Part shown: positions 1 to 8,282 of the stretch, one piece after another
Position numbering within the stretch: position 1 is the stretch's first letter
Layout of the letters: each line of letters opens with the position of its first letter
Assembly (NCBI RefSeq): GCF_036325985.1
Contig: NZ_JAUHLI010000007.1
Span: 62,001 to 126,000, forward strand
DNA: 64,000 bases
Direction: 5' to 3'
Source: Alkalimonas cellulosilytica
GTDB taxonomy: Bacteria; Pseudomonadota; Gammaproteobacteria; Enterobacterales; Alteromonadaceae
Notes under the pieces: generated by a model
Database searches by the model: none
What the model was told of the DNA's origin: nothing
The model's input: the letters and a program-made list of their open reading frames with translations, nothing else
Program-made: the position numbers and the translations under genes

Positions 1-101
1 AGAATAAACAGGACGTACAAACCGAGCACAGTCGCGGTCGCACGAATAGAGACATAATCCTGCACGCCATCGCGTTTCAGGGATGCTTGATTCAGAACCA
101 T
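1..101 (-). CDS. sdhD: Succinate dehydrogenase membrane anchor SdhD (5' end only)
   Basis: This is the N-terminal 33 codons of the cytochrome b556 anchor subunit of succinate dehydrogenase (complex II); the rest lies beyond the window edge. The visible start, MVLNQASLKRDGVQDYVSIR, followed by a hydrophobic stretch, is typical of gammaproteobacterial SdhD. Its ATG lies inside the last codons of sdhC (10 bp overlap), so the two anchor subunits are translationally coupled in the usual sdhCDAB order. The identification rests on the short N-terminus plus position. Confidence 0.85.
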   Translation of the reverse strand, partial: MVLNQASLKRDGVQDYVSIRATATVLGLYVLFI

Positions 102-469
102 AACCAACCTCCGGCCAGAACAGCTAATAAAATCCACAAGCCAATGGCCACACGCGCACTGGTGTTGCCAGAAGACAACTCTTCCCAGTAGCCTAAGTCC
201 ATCAACATATGGCGGATACCACCAATCACGTGATACAGCAGCACCGTGATGGTGCCCCACGCCAGGAATTTAGCGAAGTGAGAGGTCAACACAGATTTCA
301 CCAGCTCAAAGCCTTCAGCAGAAGACAGCGAGACGGCCCAGGCCCATACAACCAGAATCAGGGCAATAAACATTGCCACGCCGGTGACACGGTGCAGGAT
401 AGAGGCTTTCGCAGATGCCGGAAGTGAAATTGTGGTCAGGTCGAGATTTACAGGTCTTTGCTTTTTCAC
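92..469 (-). CDS. sdhC: Succinate dehydrogenase cytochrome b556 subunit SdhC
   Basis: SdhC anchors succinate dehydrogenase in the inner membrane and helps bind heme b and ubiquinone. The 125-residue protein has the family's short N-terminus (KQRPVNLDLTTI), the conserved region SILHRVTGVAMF with the quinone-site Ser and Arg, and three hydrophobic helices. A His in the second helix (LLYHVIGGIRHMLMD, about residues 78-92) is the expected heme ligand. The start codon is GTG. It is the first gene of the sdh operon and diverges from gltA, as in many gammaproteobacteria, so both TCA-cycle genes share the 372-bp upstream region. Confidence 0.96.
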   Translation of the reverse strand: MKKQRPVNLDLTTISLPASAKASILHRVTGVAMFIALILVVWAWAVSLSSAEGFELVKSVLTSHFAKFLAWGTITVLLYHVIGGIRHMLMDLGYWEELSSGNTSARVAIGLWILLAVLAGGWLWF

Positions 470-509
470 AGTTTCTTGTCCATCGACGCCCGTACACGAG
501 CTTTAGTTG

Positions 510-534
510 TGATTATTGAAGAACTGAATAATCA
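510..534. promoter_or_regulatory. Inverted repeat upstream of sdhC
   Basis: The arms TGATTATT and AATAATCA are perfect inverted copies separated by 9 bp, about 40 bp upstream of the sdhC GTG. Position and symmetry suit a dimeric regulator controlling the sdh operon. It does not match the FNR consensus well, and I cannot assign the binding protein. Confidence 0.35.
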
Positions 535-760
535 GTCATCACCCTCAGCATATACTGCAGGAAACCCAGGCTGGTTCAGCTGAAATTACTGAGGAAGGTG
601 AACTGTTTCAGCACCGGCAATAGTATATATTTCATGCCTTGTTATTACAATTTTTGTTTGGTTTTACAGGAAAAAATCCTGTGCCGGCACGTTGCCATAA
701 ACAGGCACCAGCTGCAATACGACCAGAGTCGTATACTTATTGTGCAAAATCGGATTAAAA

Positions 761-791
761 TTGACTTTTGGGGTGGATTTGCAGTTAGAAT
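761..791 (+). promoter_or_regulatory. Candidate gltA promoter
   Basis: TTGACT at 761-766 and TAGAAT at 786-791 resemble sigma70 -35 and -10 boxes, with a long 19-bp spacer. They lie about 50 bp upstream of the gltA ATG. A GGAG ribosome site at 831-834 is correctly spaced for the start at 842. Confidence 0.5.
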
Positions 792-841
792 AGCCGCAGC
801 ATCCCTCTTCTGATACTTAAACTATTAATAGGAGAAATCCA

Positions 842-2125
842 ATGGCAGATAAAAAAGCCGTCGTGCAGATCGATGGGACATCGTTCGAGTTGCCTATCTA
901 TTCAGGTACGGCTGGCACCGACGTAATTGACGTTCGCGCCTTGGGTCAGCATGGGTATTTCACCTTTGATCCCGGTTTTATGTCGACCGGATCTTGTGAG
1001 TCAAAGATTACCTATATTGACGGTGACAAAGGCGTGCTTCTGCACCGGGGTTACCCTATTGAGCAACTGGCGGAAAAATCCAACTATCTGGAACTGTGCT
1101 ACTTGCTGCTGGAAGGTGAGTTACCCAATCAACAGCAGTTTGATCACTTTGAAAACACCATTACTCGCCACACCATGGTGCACGAAAAAATTGCCTCTTT
1201 CTTCCAGGGTTTCCGGGTTGATGCGCACCCCATGGCCATGCTCTGTGGTGTAGTTGGTGCTTTGTCGTCTTTCTACCATTCAGACCTCGATATCAATGAC
1301 CCGGAACAACGCAAACGCAGTGCCCACCGTCTGATTGCCAAGTTGCCGACCATTTCGGCGATGGCCTACAAATACACCGTCGGCCAGCCATTTGTGTATC
1401 CACGCAATGACTTAAGCTATGCAGAAAACTTCCTGCACATGATGTTCTCAGTACCAGCCGAAGACTACAAAGTCAGCCCGGTACTGGCCAAAGCCATGGA
1501 CCGCATCTTTATGCTGCATGCCGACCATGAGCAAAACGCCTCAACCTCCACCGTTCGCCTGGCAGGCTCATCTGGCGCGAACCCGTATGCCTGTATTGCA
1601 GCTGGTGTGGCGTCCTTGTGGGGACCGGCGCATGGTGGTGCCAACGAAGCTTGCCTGAAGATGTTGCAGGAAATCGGTTCAGTTGAACGTATCCCTGAGT
1701 TCGTCGCACGCGCCAAAGACAAAAACGACTCTTTCCGTCTGATGGGCTTCGGTCACCGGGTGTATAAAAACTTCGACCCACGCGCCAAAGTGATGCGGGA
1801 AACCTGCCACGAAGTGCTGAAGGAACTGAATATCAAGGATCCGTTGTTGGATGTCGCAATGGAGCTGGAGCGCATCGCGCTGGAAGATCCGTACTTCATC
1901 GAGAAAAAACTGTATCCGAATGTCGATTTCTACAGCGGCATTATCTTAAAAGCCATTGGTATTCCAACCAGCATGTTCACCGTCATCTTCGCCATGTCGC
2001 GCACGGTTGGCTGGATCTCCCACTGGGATGAAATGCTGAGCGAGAAAGGCCACAAGATTGGTCGTCCACGCCAGTTGTATACCGGTTATACCAGCCGTGA
2101 TTTAAAGACCATCAACCAGCGCTAA
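842..2125 (+). CDS. gltA: Citrate synthase
   Basis: Condenses oxaloacetate and acetyl-CoA to citrate, the first step of the TCA cycle. The 427-residue length matches the E. coli hexameric, NADH-sensitive type. The active-site residues fall at the E. coli positions: His226 (in MLHADHE), His264 (in GPAHGG), His305 (in FGHRVYKN) and Asp362 (in NVDFYSG). A GGAG ribosome site precedes the ATG by 7 bp. The gene is monocistronic, transcribed away from sdhC and followed by a strong intrinsic terminator. Confidence 0.98.
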   Translation: MADKKAVVQIDGTSFELPIYSGTAGTDVIDVRALGQHGYFTFDPGFMSTGSCESKITYIDGDKGVLLHRGYPIEQLAEKSNYLELCYLLLEGELPNQQQFDHFENTITRHTMVHEKIASFFQGFRVDAHPMAMLCGVVGALSSFYHSDLDINDPEQRKRSAHRLIAKLPTISAMAYKYTVGQPFVYPRNDLSYAENFLHMMFSVPAEDYKVSPVLAKAMDRIFMLHADHEQNASTSTVRLAGSSGANPYACIAAGVASLWGPAHGGANEACLKMLQEIGSVERIPEFVARAKDKNDSFRLMGFGHRVYKNFDPRAKVMRETCHEVLKELNIKDPLLDVAMELERIALEDPYFIEKKLYPNVDFYSGIILKAIGIPTSMFTVIFAMSRTVGWISHWDEMLSEKGHKIGRPRQLYTGYTSRDLKTINQR

Positions 2126-2144
2126 GCTGTTGGTAACTTTATCA

Positions 2145-2169
2145 AAGCGACCTTAGGGTCGCTTTTTTC
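2145..2169 (+). terminator. Rho-independent terminator of gltA
   Basis: AAGCGACC at 2145-2152 pairs with GGTCGCTT at 2157-2164 around the loop TTAG, and a T-run follows. It sits 20 bp after the gltA stop codon. Confidence 0.85.
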
Positions 2170-2230
2170 ATGCCAATTGCACCCAGCCATAAAACAAGGC
2201 ACAATTGTTAAATCTTGCCACCACGATACG

Positions 2231-3457
2231 ATGCCAGTGATCTTTAACGTCGAGCAGTTTCGCCGCCAGTTCCCATTTTTTGCCCATAATCCGGATTGGG
2301 TCTACCTGGACAATGCAGCGACCAGCCAGAAGCCACAGCGGATGCTGGATGTTCTGCACCAGTTTTACCTGGAACAAAACAGCAATATTCACCGGGGAGC
2401 TCATCTGCTGGCCGATCGGGCCACCACACGTTTCGAGCAAGCCCGGCAACAAATAGCGGAATTTATTCAAGCACCAACAGCAGCCAATATCGTCTTTACC
2501 AGCGGCACCACAGCGGCGTTAAATCAGTTAGCCTTCGGCCTGATGGGCACTGTGCTTCAGCCTGGTGATCGTATTTTACTTACTGCACTGGAGCACCACG
2601 CCAATATTGTTTCCTGGCAACTGCACTGCCAGACGTATGGCGTTGAAATTGATGTAGTACCACTGACCGCAGAGCGGCAACTCGATCTTGCTGCTTACCA
2701 GCAATTGCTCAAACGCAGCCCGAAACTGGTCAGTTTTTGCCATGTGTCCAATGTGCTGGGGCAAGTGCTGCCAGTGCAGCAAATGGTCGCACTGGCACAG
2801 CAAGCCGGTGCCTTAACGGTGATAGATGGTGCTCAGGGCATCAGCTTTCAGCCGGTTGATGTACAGCACTTGGACTGTGATTTTTATGTCTTTTCCGGCC
2901 ATAAAGTCTATGGTCCTACCGGTATTGGCGTGCTTTATGGCAAAACCACAGCGCTGGATCTGTTGCGCCCTTTATTGGGTGGCGGTGAAATGATAAAAAA
3001 AGTCGCTTTTAGCGGCAGTACTTATGCCGACTTGCCACAGCGTCTGGAAGCCGGCACGGCAGCGATTGCCGAAGCCATTGCCCTTGGCGACGTGCTGCTT
3101 TGGTTATCGCAGCAAGACCGGGTCGGTATGCAGCAGCACAAAGCAGAGTTAACCCTGTATGCACACCAGCAACTGGCTGCGCTCCCGCAGATTGAATTAT
3201 TGACTAACGCCAGCCACAATGCCGGCATAATTACCTTTAATGTGCACGGAGAGCACCCATCCGATGTCGCTACCTTACTGAATGAGCAATGCATCGCGTT
3301 ACGCTCAGGCCAGCACTGCGCCATGCCGCTGTTCGATAGCATGGCTTTGCAGGGTGCACTACGCTGGTCGCTGGCGGCCTATACCACCCAACAAGAGCTG
3401 GATACCGCCATTAAAGCTCTGACGAATGCTTTGGAGTTACTATGCCCTTTACCCTAA
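2231..3457 (+). CDS. csdA: Cysteine desulfurase CsdA (SufS-like)
   Basis: PLP enzyme that removes sulfur from cysteine as a persulfide and passes it to CsdE. Counting from the ATG at 2231 (408 aa), the PLP lysine is Lys225 in FSGHKVYGPTG and the persulfide cysteine is Cys363 in RSGQHCAMPL. An upstream in-frame start at 2177 would add 18 residues not usual in the family, so I prefer 2231. The 3' end overlaps csdE by 16 bp, fixing the pair as the CSD sulfur-transfer system rather than SUF or ISC. tcdA (CsdL), which works with CSD in E. coli, lies nearby on the opposite strand. Confidence 0.93.
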   Translation: MPVIFNVEQFRRQFPFFAHNPDWVYLDNAATSQKPQRMLDVLHQFYLEQNSNIHRGAHLLADRATTRFEQARQQIAEFIQAPTAANIVFTSGTTAALNQLAFGLMGTVLQPGDRILLTALEHHANIVSWQLHCQTYGVEIDVVPLTAERQLDLAAYQQLLKRSPKLVSFCHVSNVLGQVLPVQQMVALAQQAGALTVIDGAQGISFQPVDVQHLDCDFYVFSGHKVYGPTGIGVLYGKTTALDLLRPLLGGGEMIKKVAFSGSTYADLPQRLEAGTAAIAEAIALGDVLLWLSQQDRVGMQQHKAELTLYAHQQLAALPQIELLTNASHNAGIITFNVHGEHPSDVATLLNEQCIALRSGQHCAMPLFDSMALQGALRWSLAAYTTQQELDTAIKALTNALELLCPLP

Positions 3458-3891
3458 CCAATACCATCAGTGTAACCACAGATGCCCTGCAGCAGGTGCA
3501 GCAGGAATTGCCTGTGCTGGCACAACAGGGTCATTGGCAGGAGCGTTATCGACGCCTGATGCAGTTAGCAAAACAACTGCCCGTTATCCCAGAAGAACAC
3601 CGGCCGGCCAGTACGTTGATTGAAGGCTGTGAAAGCCGGGCCTGGCTGATGCATTACCATGATGGTGCCAGCGATAAACACTATTTCCTGTTTGAATCCG
3701 ATGCGCGTATTGTCAAAGCCTTGTTGGCTGTCTTGTTATGCCAAATCAATGGCATGGATACAGAATCACTTAAAAACACCAAGCTTGAGCAATGTCTGCA
3801 ACGCTTGCACCTGACCCAACACCTCAGTCAATCCCGGGCACGGGGCATGACGGCCGTCATTCAAAGGTTAAAAAAGATACAAGCAAGTTAA
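3442..3891 (+). CDS. csdE: Sulfur acceptor protein CsdE (SufE family)
   Basis: Accepts persulfide sulfur from CsdA and delivers it onward. The 149-residue SufE-fold protein has the acceptor cysteine Cys63 in LIEGCESRAWLMH, equivalent to the catalytic Cys of SufE and CsdE. Its start lies within the csdA coding region (16 bp overlap), so the two are translationally coupled. Length and motif are normal for the family. Confidence 0.92.
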   Translation: MPFTLTNTISVTTDALQQVQQELPVLAQQGHWQERYRRLMQLAKQLPVIPEEHRPASTLIEGCESRAWLMHYHDGASDKHYFLFESDARIVKALLAVLLCQINGMDTESLKNTKLEQCLQRLHLTQHLSQSRARGMTAVIQRLKKIQAS

Positions 3892-3959
3892 TAGGTTCAG
3901 CCAGGATTCAGTAATCCAGCGATACACTTTGCGGTGTTCATTTTGCCCGGAGCACCTGC

Positions 3960-4805
3960 ATGGATCGCCTGCACCAACTCAAACAACGTATTGCCAACCA
4001 ACAGGACCGAACCTTTAGCTGCAAGCTGGATGGCAGGGTTGTGTGGGTGAAACGTACCGAAACTAATACCGCTCCTCGCTGGCGCTGGCTGAGTGCGCTG
4101 CTGGCCAAAATCAACCGTAATCCGCTCTATATCCCTACCCATGCTCCTGCCGGTGCCGCAGCCATTGCTGATGAAGCCAGGCGCTTGCGTCACCTGGCGG
4201 CGTTAGGTGTGCCGGTGCCGGAAGTGATTGCAGCCGAAGATGACTGGATCGCTCTGGCCGATGCAGGTACCTCATTGAAAGACTGGCTGCGGGATCCAGG
4301 CCGAAGCGAGCATGAGAAGTCACTGGTGCTGAATGAAGCAGCAATTGCCCTGGCACGACTGCATCAGAACGGTCGTTGGCATGGCCGCCCTGCTCTTCGG
4401 GACATGGCCTGGGATGGTGAGAGAATCTGCTTTCTGGACTTTGAAGAAGATCCCGCCCGGGTACTGTCACAGGAGCAGTGCCAAATGCGTGATTTGCTGG
4501 TGTTCGTACACGGTTTATATCGCTATCTGCCCGCGCAGAGCCCATTGATTGCTCAGGCCATCTGCAACTACAAAGCACAAGCACCAGAGCGCATCTGGCA
4601 GCAAAGTGTGCAATTGGTCGACAGCATGTGGGTTGTGTATCGCCTCAGCCAACTGCTTGCGCCTTTTGCCGGCAAGGATGTGCGCCAGGCCTATTATGCG
4701 CTGCGCTTTTTACGCAGCCCGGAGGCGCGTCGGCGCAGCCGCATGCGCTGGTTGTTGCTCACGACCTTAGGCCTTTGCTTTACCCTGGCCAATCATATTG
4801 ACTAA
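3960..4805 (+). CDS. Kinase-fold (BUD32/aminoglycoside-phosphotransferase-like) protein with C-terminal membrane segment
   Basis: 281 residues. The centre carries protein-kinase-like features: an Arg-rich N-lobe, then ALARLHQNGRWHGRPALRDM (about 133-152), which resembles an HxD-type catalytic loop, and ICFLDFEEDP, which resembles the metal-binding DFE/DFG segment. A hydrophobic stretch near the C-terminus (WLLLTTLGLCFTLA) could anchor it to the membrane. Related proteins are annotated as BUD32-like or lipopolysaccharide-kinase-like; the substrate is not known to me. A CGGAG ribosome site precedes the ATG at 3960. It follows csdE by 68 bp and converges on tcdA. Confidence 0.6.
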   Translation: MDRLHQLKQRIANQQDRTFSCKLDGRVVWVKRTETNTAPRWRWLSALLAKINRNPLYIPTHAPAGAAAIADEARRLRHLAALGVPVPEVIAAEDDWIALADAGTSLKDWLRDPGRSEHEKSLVLNEAAIALARLHQNGRWHGRPALRDMAWDGERICFLDFEEDPARVLSQEQCQMRDLLVFVHGLYRYLPAQSPLIAQAICNYKAQAPERIWQQSVQLVDSMWVVYRLSQLLAPFAGKDVRQAYYALRFLRSPEARRRSRMRWLLLTTLGLCFTLANHID

Positions 4806-4832
4806 GTGTATTTTGCCTAGACTTTTTAGCCT

Positions 4833-4871
4833 GCTCTTTTGGTCAGCTCTTTTGGTCAGCTCTTTTGGCCA
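4833..4871. repeat. Three tandem 13-bp repeats at the 3' end of tcdA
   Basis: GCTCTTTTGGTCA occurs three times in tandem (4833-4845, 4846-4858, 4859-4871, the last with one change). Two of the units encode the C-terminal residues of TcdA and the first spans its stop codon. Because 13 is not a multiple of 3, gain or loss of a unit would change the TcdA C-terminus. The array lies in the convergent gap with the kinase-fold gene. Confidence 0.8.
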
Positions 4872-5685
4872 GTTTTTGCAACAGCCGCGCCACAGCAGCC
4901 ATGCCAAAACTGGCCGTCACCACCGTGACGGCACCAAAACCACCACTGCAATCCAGCCGCATCGGGCCGTCCGACGTTTGCTTTTGCTGACAGACGGTGC
5001 CATCCGGCTGAGGGTACTTCAGTTGCTCGGTCGAATACACACAATCAATGCCAAACCGCCGCTTTGGATTGCGGCTGTAATGGTAATCCCGGCGCAGAGT
5101 ATTGCGCACCTTGGCCAGTAAAGGATCGTTGGTCGTCTGGGTTAGATCGGCAATGGCAATCTGGGTCGGATCCATCTGCCCTCCCGCACCGCCAGTGCAA
5201 ATCAACGGAATTTTCTGCCGCTTGCAGTGCGCCACTAAGGCAACTTTCGCCGCGACCGAGTCGATGGCATCGACCACATAGTCCAGCTCAGTTGTGATCA
5301 ACTCGGCAAGATTGTCTTTACTGACAAAATCCGAAACCTCGTGCACCTGACAACCCGGCCAGATAGCCCGCAAACGCTCCGCCATGACTTCAACTTTATC
5401 CCGGCCTATGGTCTCGCTGCTGGTATGCAGCTGGCGGTTGGTGTTGCTGACACAGATATCGTCCAAATCAATCAGCGTAATGCGGCCAATACCGGAGCGC
5501 ACCAGTGCTTCTGCTGCCCAGCTACCCACTCCACCAATGCCAACCACTGCCACATGAGCTTGCTGAAAGTGTGCCAATGCCTTTCTGCCATACAAACGCG
5601 CAATACCGGCAAAGCGTTGTTCATCCCTGATCTCAGCATCAGCTGTATCAAGCTGCTCTTTATGCACCACCATCACTACTCTCAT
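4843..5685 (-). CDS. tcdA: tRNA threonylcarbamoyladenosine dehydratase TcdA (CsdL/YgdL)
   Basis: E1-like enzyme that uses ATP to cyclise t6A to ct6A at position 37 of tRNAs reading ANN codons. It shows the ubiquitin-activating-type Rossmann motif VVGIGGVGSWAAEALVRSGI, then LIDLDDICVSNTNRQ and a central VDAIDSVAAKVAL. Length (280) is slightly above E. coli TcdA because of an N-terminal extension; ATG 5673, preceded by GAGAG, is an alternative start. The last codons lie in a 13-bp tandem repeat. In E. coli TcdA functionally interacts with CsdA/CsdE, encoded just across the convergent gap. Confidence 0.92.
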   Translation of the reverse strand: MRVVMVVHKEQLDTADAEIRDEQRFAGIARLYGRKALAHFQQAHVAVVGIGGVGSWAAEALVRSGIGRITLIDLDDICVSNTNRQLHTSSETIGRDKVEVMAERLRAIWPGCQVHEVSDFVSKDNLAELITTELDYVVDAIDSVAAKVALVAHCKRQKIPLICTGGAGGQMDPTQIAIADLTQTTNDPLLAKVRNTLRRDYHYSRNPKRRFGIDCVYSTEQLKYPQPDGTVCQQKQTSDGPMRLDCSGGFGAVTVVTASFGMAAVARLLQKLAKRADQKS

Positions 5686-6385
5686 TAGGTTGTTGCCAGG
5701 ATGGCCAGTTCAGCTGCCAGGGCCTTGGCCAAAGGGCCGCTAATTCATCCTGCAAAGACAAAAAATCCGCGCCGTCACGAGGGACACAGCAGAGCTCTAT
5801 CGGTTGACCCTGCCAGTCAAAACAGAGCGCATAGGCATGCAGATAACCACGCTCAGCCGGGCTGCCACCATAGAGGCTATCGCCCAAAATCGGGCTGGCC
5901 AGGCTTTTCATCGCTACCCGAATTTGATGGGTTTTCCCGGTCCAGGGCTTTAGCAAAAAAGCCCGTAAAGCCGGGCTATCCGCTTGTCTGCCAGCCATGC
6001 TCTGACTGATGAAATAGGTCACCGCTGGCTGCTGCTGGCTGGTTTGCAGTTTCCAGGCACCACGCCGGGCTTTGCTCATATCGCCTTTGACCCAGCCCTG
6101 CTTGCGTTTTGGCTTGCGATCACTCAGTGCCAGGTAATATTTTTCCATCTGCTGGCGGCGAAACTTTTCTGCCAGCACGGCAGCTGCAGCTGATGATTTA
6201 GCCAGCAACAGCACCCCCGAGGTCATTTTATCCAGCCGGTGCACCGGGTAAAGTTTCATGCCAAGCTGCTGCTCAGCGTGCACCACCACACCAGCTCCGG
6301 CCTCCGAATGAAAGCTCATGCCGGCAGGTTTATGCAATGCCAACCAATCGGCATGCTCAGAAATGATCGGAAAAGGGTCAATCAT
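5660..6385 (-). CDS. RluA-family RNA pseudouridine synthase
   Basis: Isomerises uridine to pseudouridine in RNA. The 241-residue protein has the catalytic motif HRLDKMTSGVLLLAK with the nucleophilic Asp, the family lead-in WLALHKPAGMSFH and the late motif KTHQIRVAMKSLASPILGD. I set the start at ATG 6385; a longer open frame reaching 6679 translates kdsB DNA out of frame and has no family similarity. The start overlaps the kdsB stop by 8 bp, so it is coupled to the upstream envelope operon. There is no S4 domain, so it is a minimal RluA-type enzyme whose exact target cannot be read from sequence. Confidence 0.88.
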   Translation of the reverse strand: MIDPFPIISEHADWLALHKPAGMSFHSEAGAGVVVHAEQQLGMKLYPVHRLDKMTSGVLLLAKSSAAAAVLAEKFRRQQMEKYYLALSDRKPKRKQGWVKGDMSKARRGAWKLQTSQQQPAVTYFISQSMAGRQADSPALRAFLLKPWTGKTHQIRVAMKSLASPILGDSLYGGSPAERGYLHAYALCFDWQGQPIELCCVPRDGADFLSLQDELAALWPRPWQLNWPSWQQPNESSDGGA

Positions 6386-7133
6386 TACGTTGCAGGCAAT
6401 ACGCCCGGGCAGCCGCCAGATCGGCCTCGGTATCAACCCCATGGGGTGGCTGTTGCAATGCCGTAGCCACATGGATTTTTTCGCCCTGCCACAGCACCCG
6501 CAATTGTTCCAGCGACTCAATTTGCTCCAACACCGACATCGGCCAACGGACATAACGCCGGATAAAACCAGCCCGATAAGCATAAATCCCAATATGCCGG
6601 CGATAATGCAGTGCCAGCTGGCTGCTAAACTGACCATCCCGATCGAAAGGGATCGCGGCGCGGCTAAAATACAACGCATAGCCCTGCTGATCGCACACCA
6701 CCTTCACCGTATTCGGGTTGCTGATGTCCGCGGCATCATCCAAAGCTACTGCCAGTGTTGCCATCTGTGCCAATTGTTGATTGGCCAGATTGGTCGCAAC
6801 CTGATTAATAATGACCGGAGGTATAAAAGGCTCATCGCCCTGCACATTGACTACCACAGCGTCATCCGAGAGGCCAAGTTGCTCCACCACTTCGGCCAGA
6901 CGCTCAGTACCCGAGTTGTGTTCAACCCGCGTTAAACAAAGCTCACCACCAAACCCCTCCACCACATCAGCCACCCGCTGATCATCAGTCGCCACGATCA
7001 CCCGGCTGGCTCCACTGGCCAACGCCTGGCGATACACCCGTTCAATCATTGGCATACCACCAATGTCAGCCAAAGGTTTTGCCGGCAGACGACTGCTGGC
7101 ATAGCGGGCAGGAATAACTACGATGAAGTCCAT
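6378..7133 (-). CDS. kdsB: 3-deoxy-manno-octulosonate cytidylyltransferase
   Basis: Activates Kdo with CTP to CMP-Kdo for addition to lipid A. The 251-residue nucleotidyltransferase begins with FIVVIPARYASSRLPAKPL, the CTP-binding signature, and has VVNVQGDEPFI with the metal-binding Asp, and HIGIYAYRAGFI. Order kdsB-ycaR-lpxK-msbA matches the conserved lipid A gene cluster. Its start overlaps ycaR by 16 bp. CMP-Kdo is also the donor for KpsC, encoded at 34.5-36.5 kb. Confidence 0.97.
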   Translation of the reverse strand: MDFIVVIPARYASSRLPAKPLADIGGMPMIERVYRQALASGASRVIVATDDQRVADVVEGFGGELCLTRVEHNSGTERLAEVVEQLGLSDDAVVVNVQGDEPFIPPVIINQVATNLANQQLAQMATLAVALDDAADISNPNTVKVVCDQQGYALYFSRAAIPFDRDGQFSSQLALHYRRHIGIYAYRAGFIRRYVRWPMSVLEQIESLEQLRVLWQGEKIHVATALQQPPHGVDTEADLAAARAYCLQRND

Positions 7134-7318
7134 GACTGGGTTTCCTCGGCAGTTAAAGCACGGGCTTCAGATTCCAGCATCACAGGCACGCCATCGTGAA
7201 CTCTGAATGCCAGTTTATCGAAGGTACAAATCAACTCATTCTGCTTGGCAGCATATTTCAGTTTGCCCTTACACAAAGGGCAAGCCAGAATTTCGGTTAA
7301 TGCAACGGGTAAGCTCAT
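7118..7318 (-). CDS. ycaR: Trm112/YcaR family small zinc-ribbon protein
   Basis: A 66-residue protein of the UPF0434/Trm112 family. It has the typical EILACPLCKGKL start with a CxxC pair (Cys13, Cys16), Cys31 in ELICTFDKLAF, and the conserved tail DGVPVMLESEARAL. Trm112 proteins in other organisms activate methyltransferases; the bacterial role is not settled. I chose the ATG at 7318 over the longer frame because the family starts here and it abuts the lpxK stop with 1 bp between. It lies between lpxK and kdsB, as in E. coli. Confidence 0.93.
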   Translation of the reverse strand: MSLPVALTEILACPLCKGKLKYAAKQNELICTFDKLAFRVHDGVPVMLESEARALTAEETQSWTSS

Positions 7319-7319
7319 A

Positions 7320-8282
7320 TCAGCTCCGAATGGCCGCCAGCAAGGCGGATAATTGTCGTTCAATGCCTGGCTCAGGAACCGCTTCTACCAGCAATTGATA
7401 CCAACCGGCTTTGGCAAAAGCATGGCATTTTACCGCATCCTTTTCCGTCATGAGAAGCGGTATTGGTAAATCAGCCAGCTCCTCGCTGGTAAAAGCATGG
7501 TGGTCGGGGAAATAAAATCGGTTCAGGATCTGGTAACCGGCGGCTTTTGCCGTCAACTCAAAACGTTGCGGGTTGCCAATTGCGGCCAATAAGTGTACCG
7601 CACAGGCGGTAAGTGGCTGCTGATCCAGCAAAGCCGTCGCAGCCGTCACCTGCAGTTGCATCTGGCCATGCGCCAGTGGATGAGGACCGCTGTTGGCGAT
7701 CACCAGATCAACCTGTTGCAAGCGGCTCACCGGCTCGCGCAAGGGCCCGGCTGGCAACAGCAGACCATTGCCAAGGCCACGCTGGCCATCAATCAATACG
7801 ATTTCCAGGCTGCGCTGCAGCTTGTAATGCTGCAAACCATCGTCGCTGATAATCAAATCACAGTCGTGATTTGCCAATAAAGCACGGCCAGCCGCCAGCC
7901 GATCCGGGCACACCACCACCGGGCAGCCTGAGCGCTTTGCCAGCAGCAAAGGTTCATCCCCCACGTCTTTGGCAGCCGCATCCTGGGAAACCAGCACTGG
8001 CTGACGAATGGTAGCGCCATAGCCACGACTGATAATACCTGGTTTATAGCCTTGCTGCTGCAGCCAGCGACAAAGCCAGAGCGTGAACGGGGTTTTGCCG
8101 GTGCCCCCGACACTGATGTTCCCCACCACAATCACGGGTACAGGCAAGGCTTCACTGGCGAGCCAACCGCGCCGAAAAGCCAGCCGACGGCAGGCAGCAA
8201 CTGCAGCGAATAACCAGCTAAGCGGCCAGAGCAGCCAACACCACCAGGCTTTTTGGTACCAGCCGCGCTCCAGCACATTCAT
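7320..8282 (-). CDS. lpxK: Tetraacyldisaccharide 4'-kinase
   Basis: Phosphorylates the 4' position of the lipid A disaccharide precursor at the inner face of the inner membrane. 320 residues with an N-terminal hydrophobic helix (about 15-31), then VIVVGNISVGGTGKTPFTLW carrying the Walker A (GGTGKT, residues 59-64), DDGLQHYKL and the late FPDHHAF motif. It overlaps msbA by 4 bp (ATGA), indicating coupled translation in the lipid A flippase/kinase operon. Confidence 0.96.
   Translation of the reverse strand: MNVLERGWYQKAWWCWLLWPLSWLFAAVAACRRLAFRRGWLASEALPVPVIVVGNISVGGTGKTPFTLWLCRWLQQQGYKPGIISRGYGATIRQPVLVSQDAAAKDVGDEPLLLAKRSGCPVVVCPDRLAAGRALLANHDCDLIISDDGLQHYKLQRSLEIVLIDGQRGLGNGLLLPAGPLREPVSRLQQVDLVIANSGPHPLAHGQMQLQVTAATALLDQQPLTACAVHLLAAIGNPQRFELTAKAAGYQILNRFYFPDHHAFTSEELADLPIPLLMTEKDAVKCHAFAKAGWYQLLVEAVPEPGIERQLSALLAAIRS

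Larger units (their letters stand above)
470..841. other. Divergent sdhC-gltA intergenic region
   Basis: This 372-bp gap separates the divergent sdhC and gltA starts and should hold both promoters. I see a candidate gltA promoter at 761-791 and a perfect short inverted repeat at 510-534. A 71-codon open frame at 598-813 has no recognisable protein character or ribosome site, and I do not consider it a gene. Confidence 0.7.

Noticed and set aside
598..813. 71-codon open frame in the sdhC-gltA gap
   Set aside because: No ribosome site, Cys/Tyr/Phe-rich composition unlike a real protein, and it overlaps the likely gltA promoter.
6386..6679. N-terminal extension of the RluA-type protein
   Set aside because: The extension is kdsB DNA read in another frame; family similarity begins at ATG 6385.
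6318..6935. 205-codon plus-strand frame opposite kdsB
   Set aside because: Antisense shadow of kdsB with no family resemblance.
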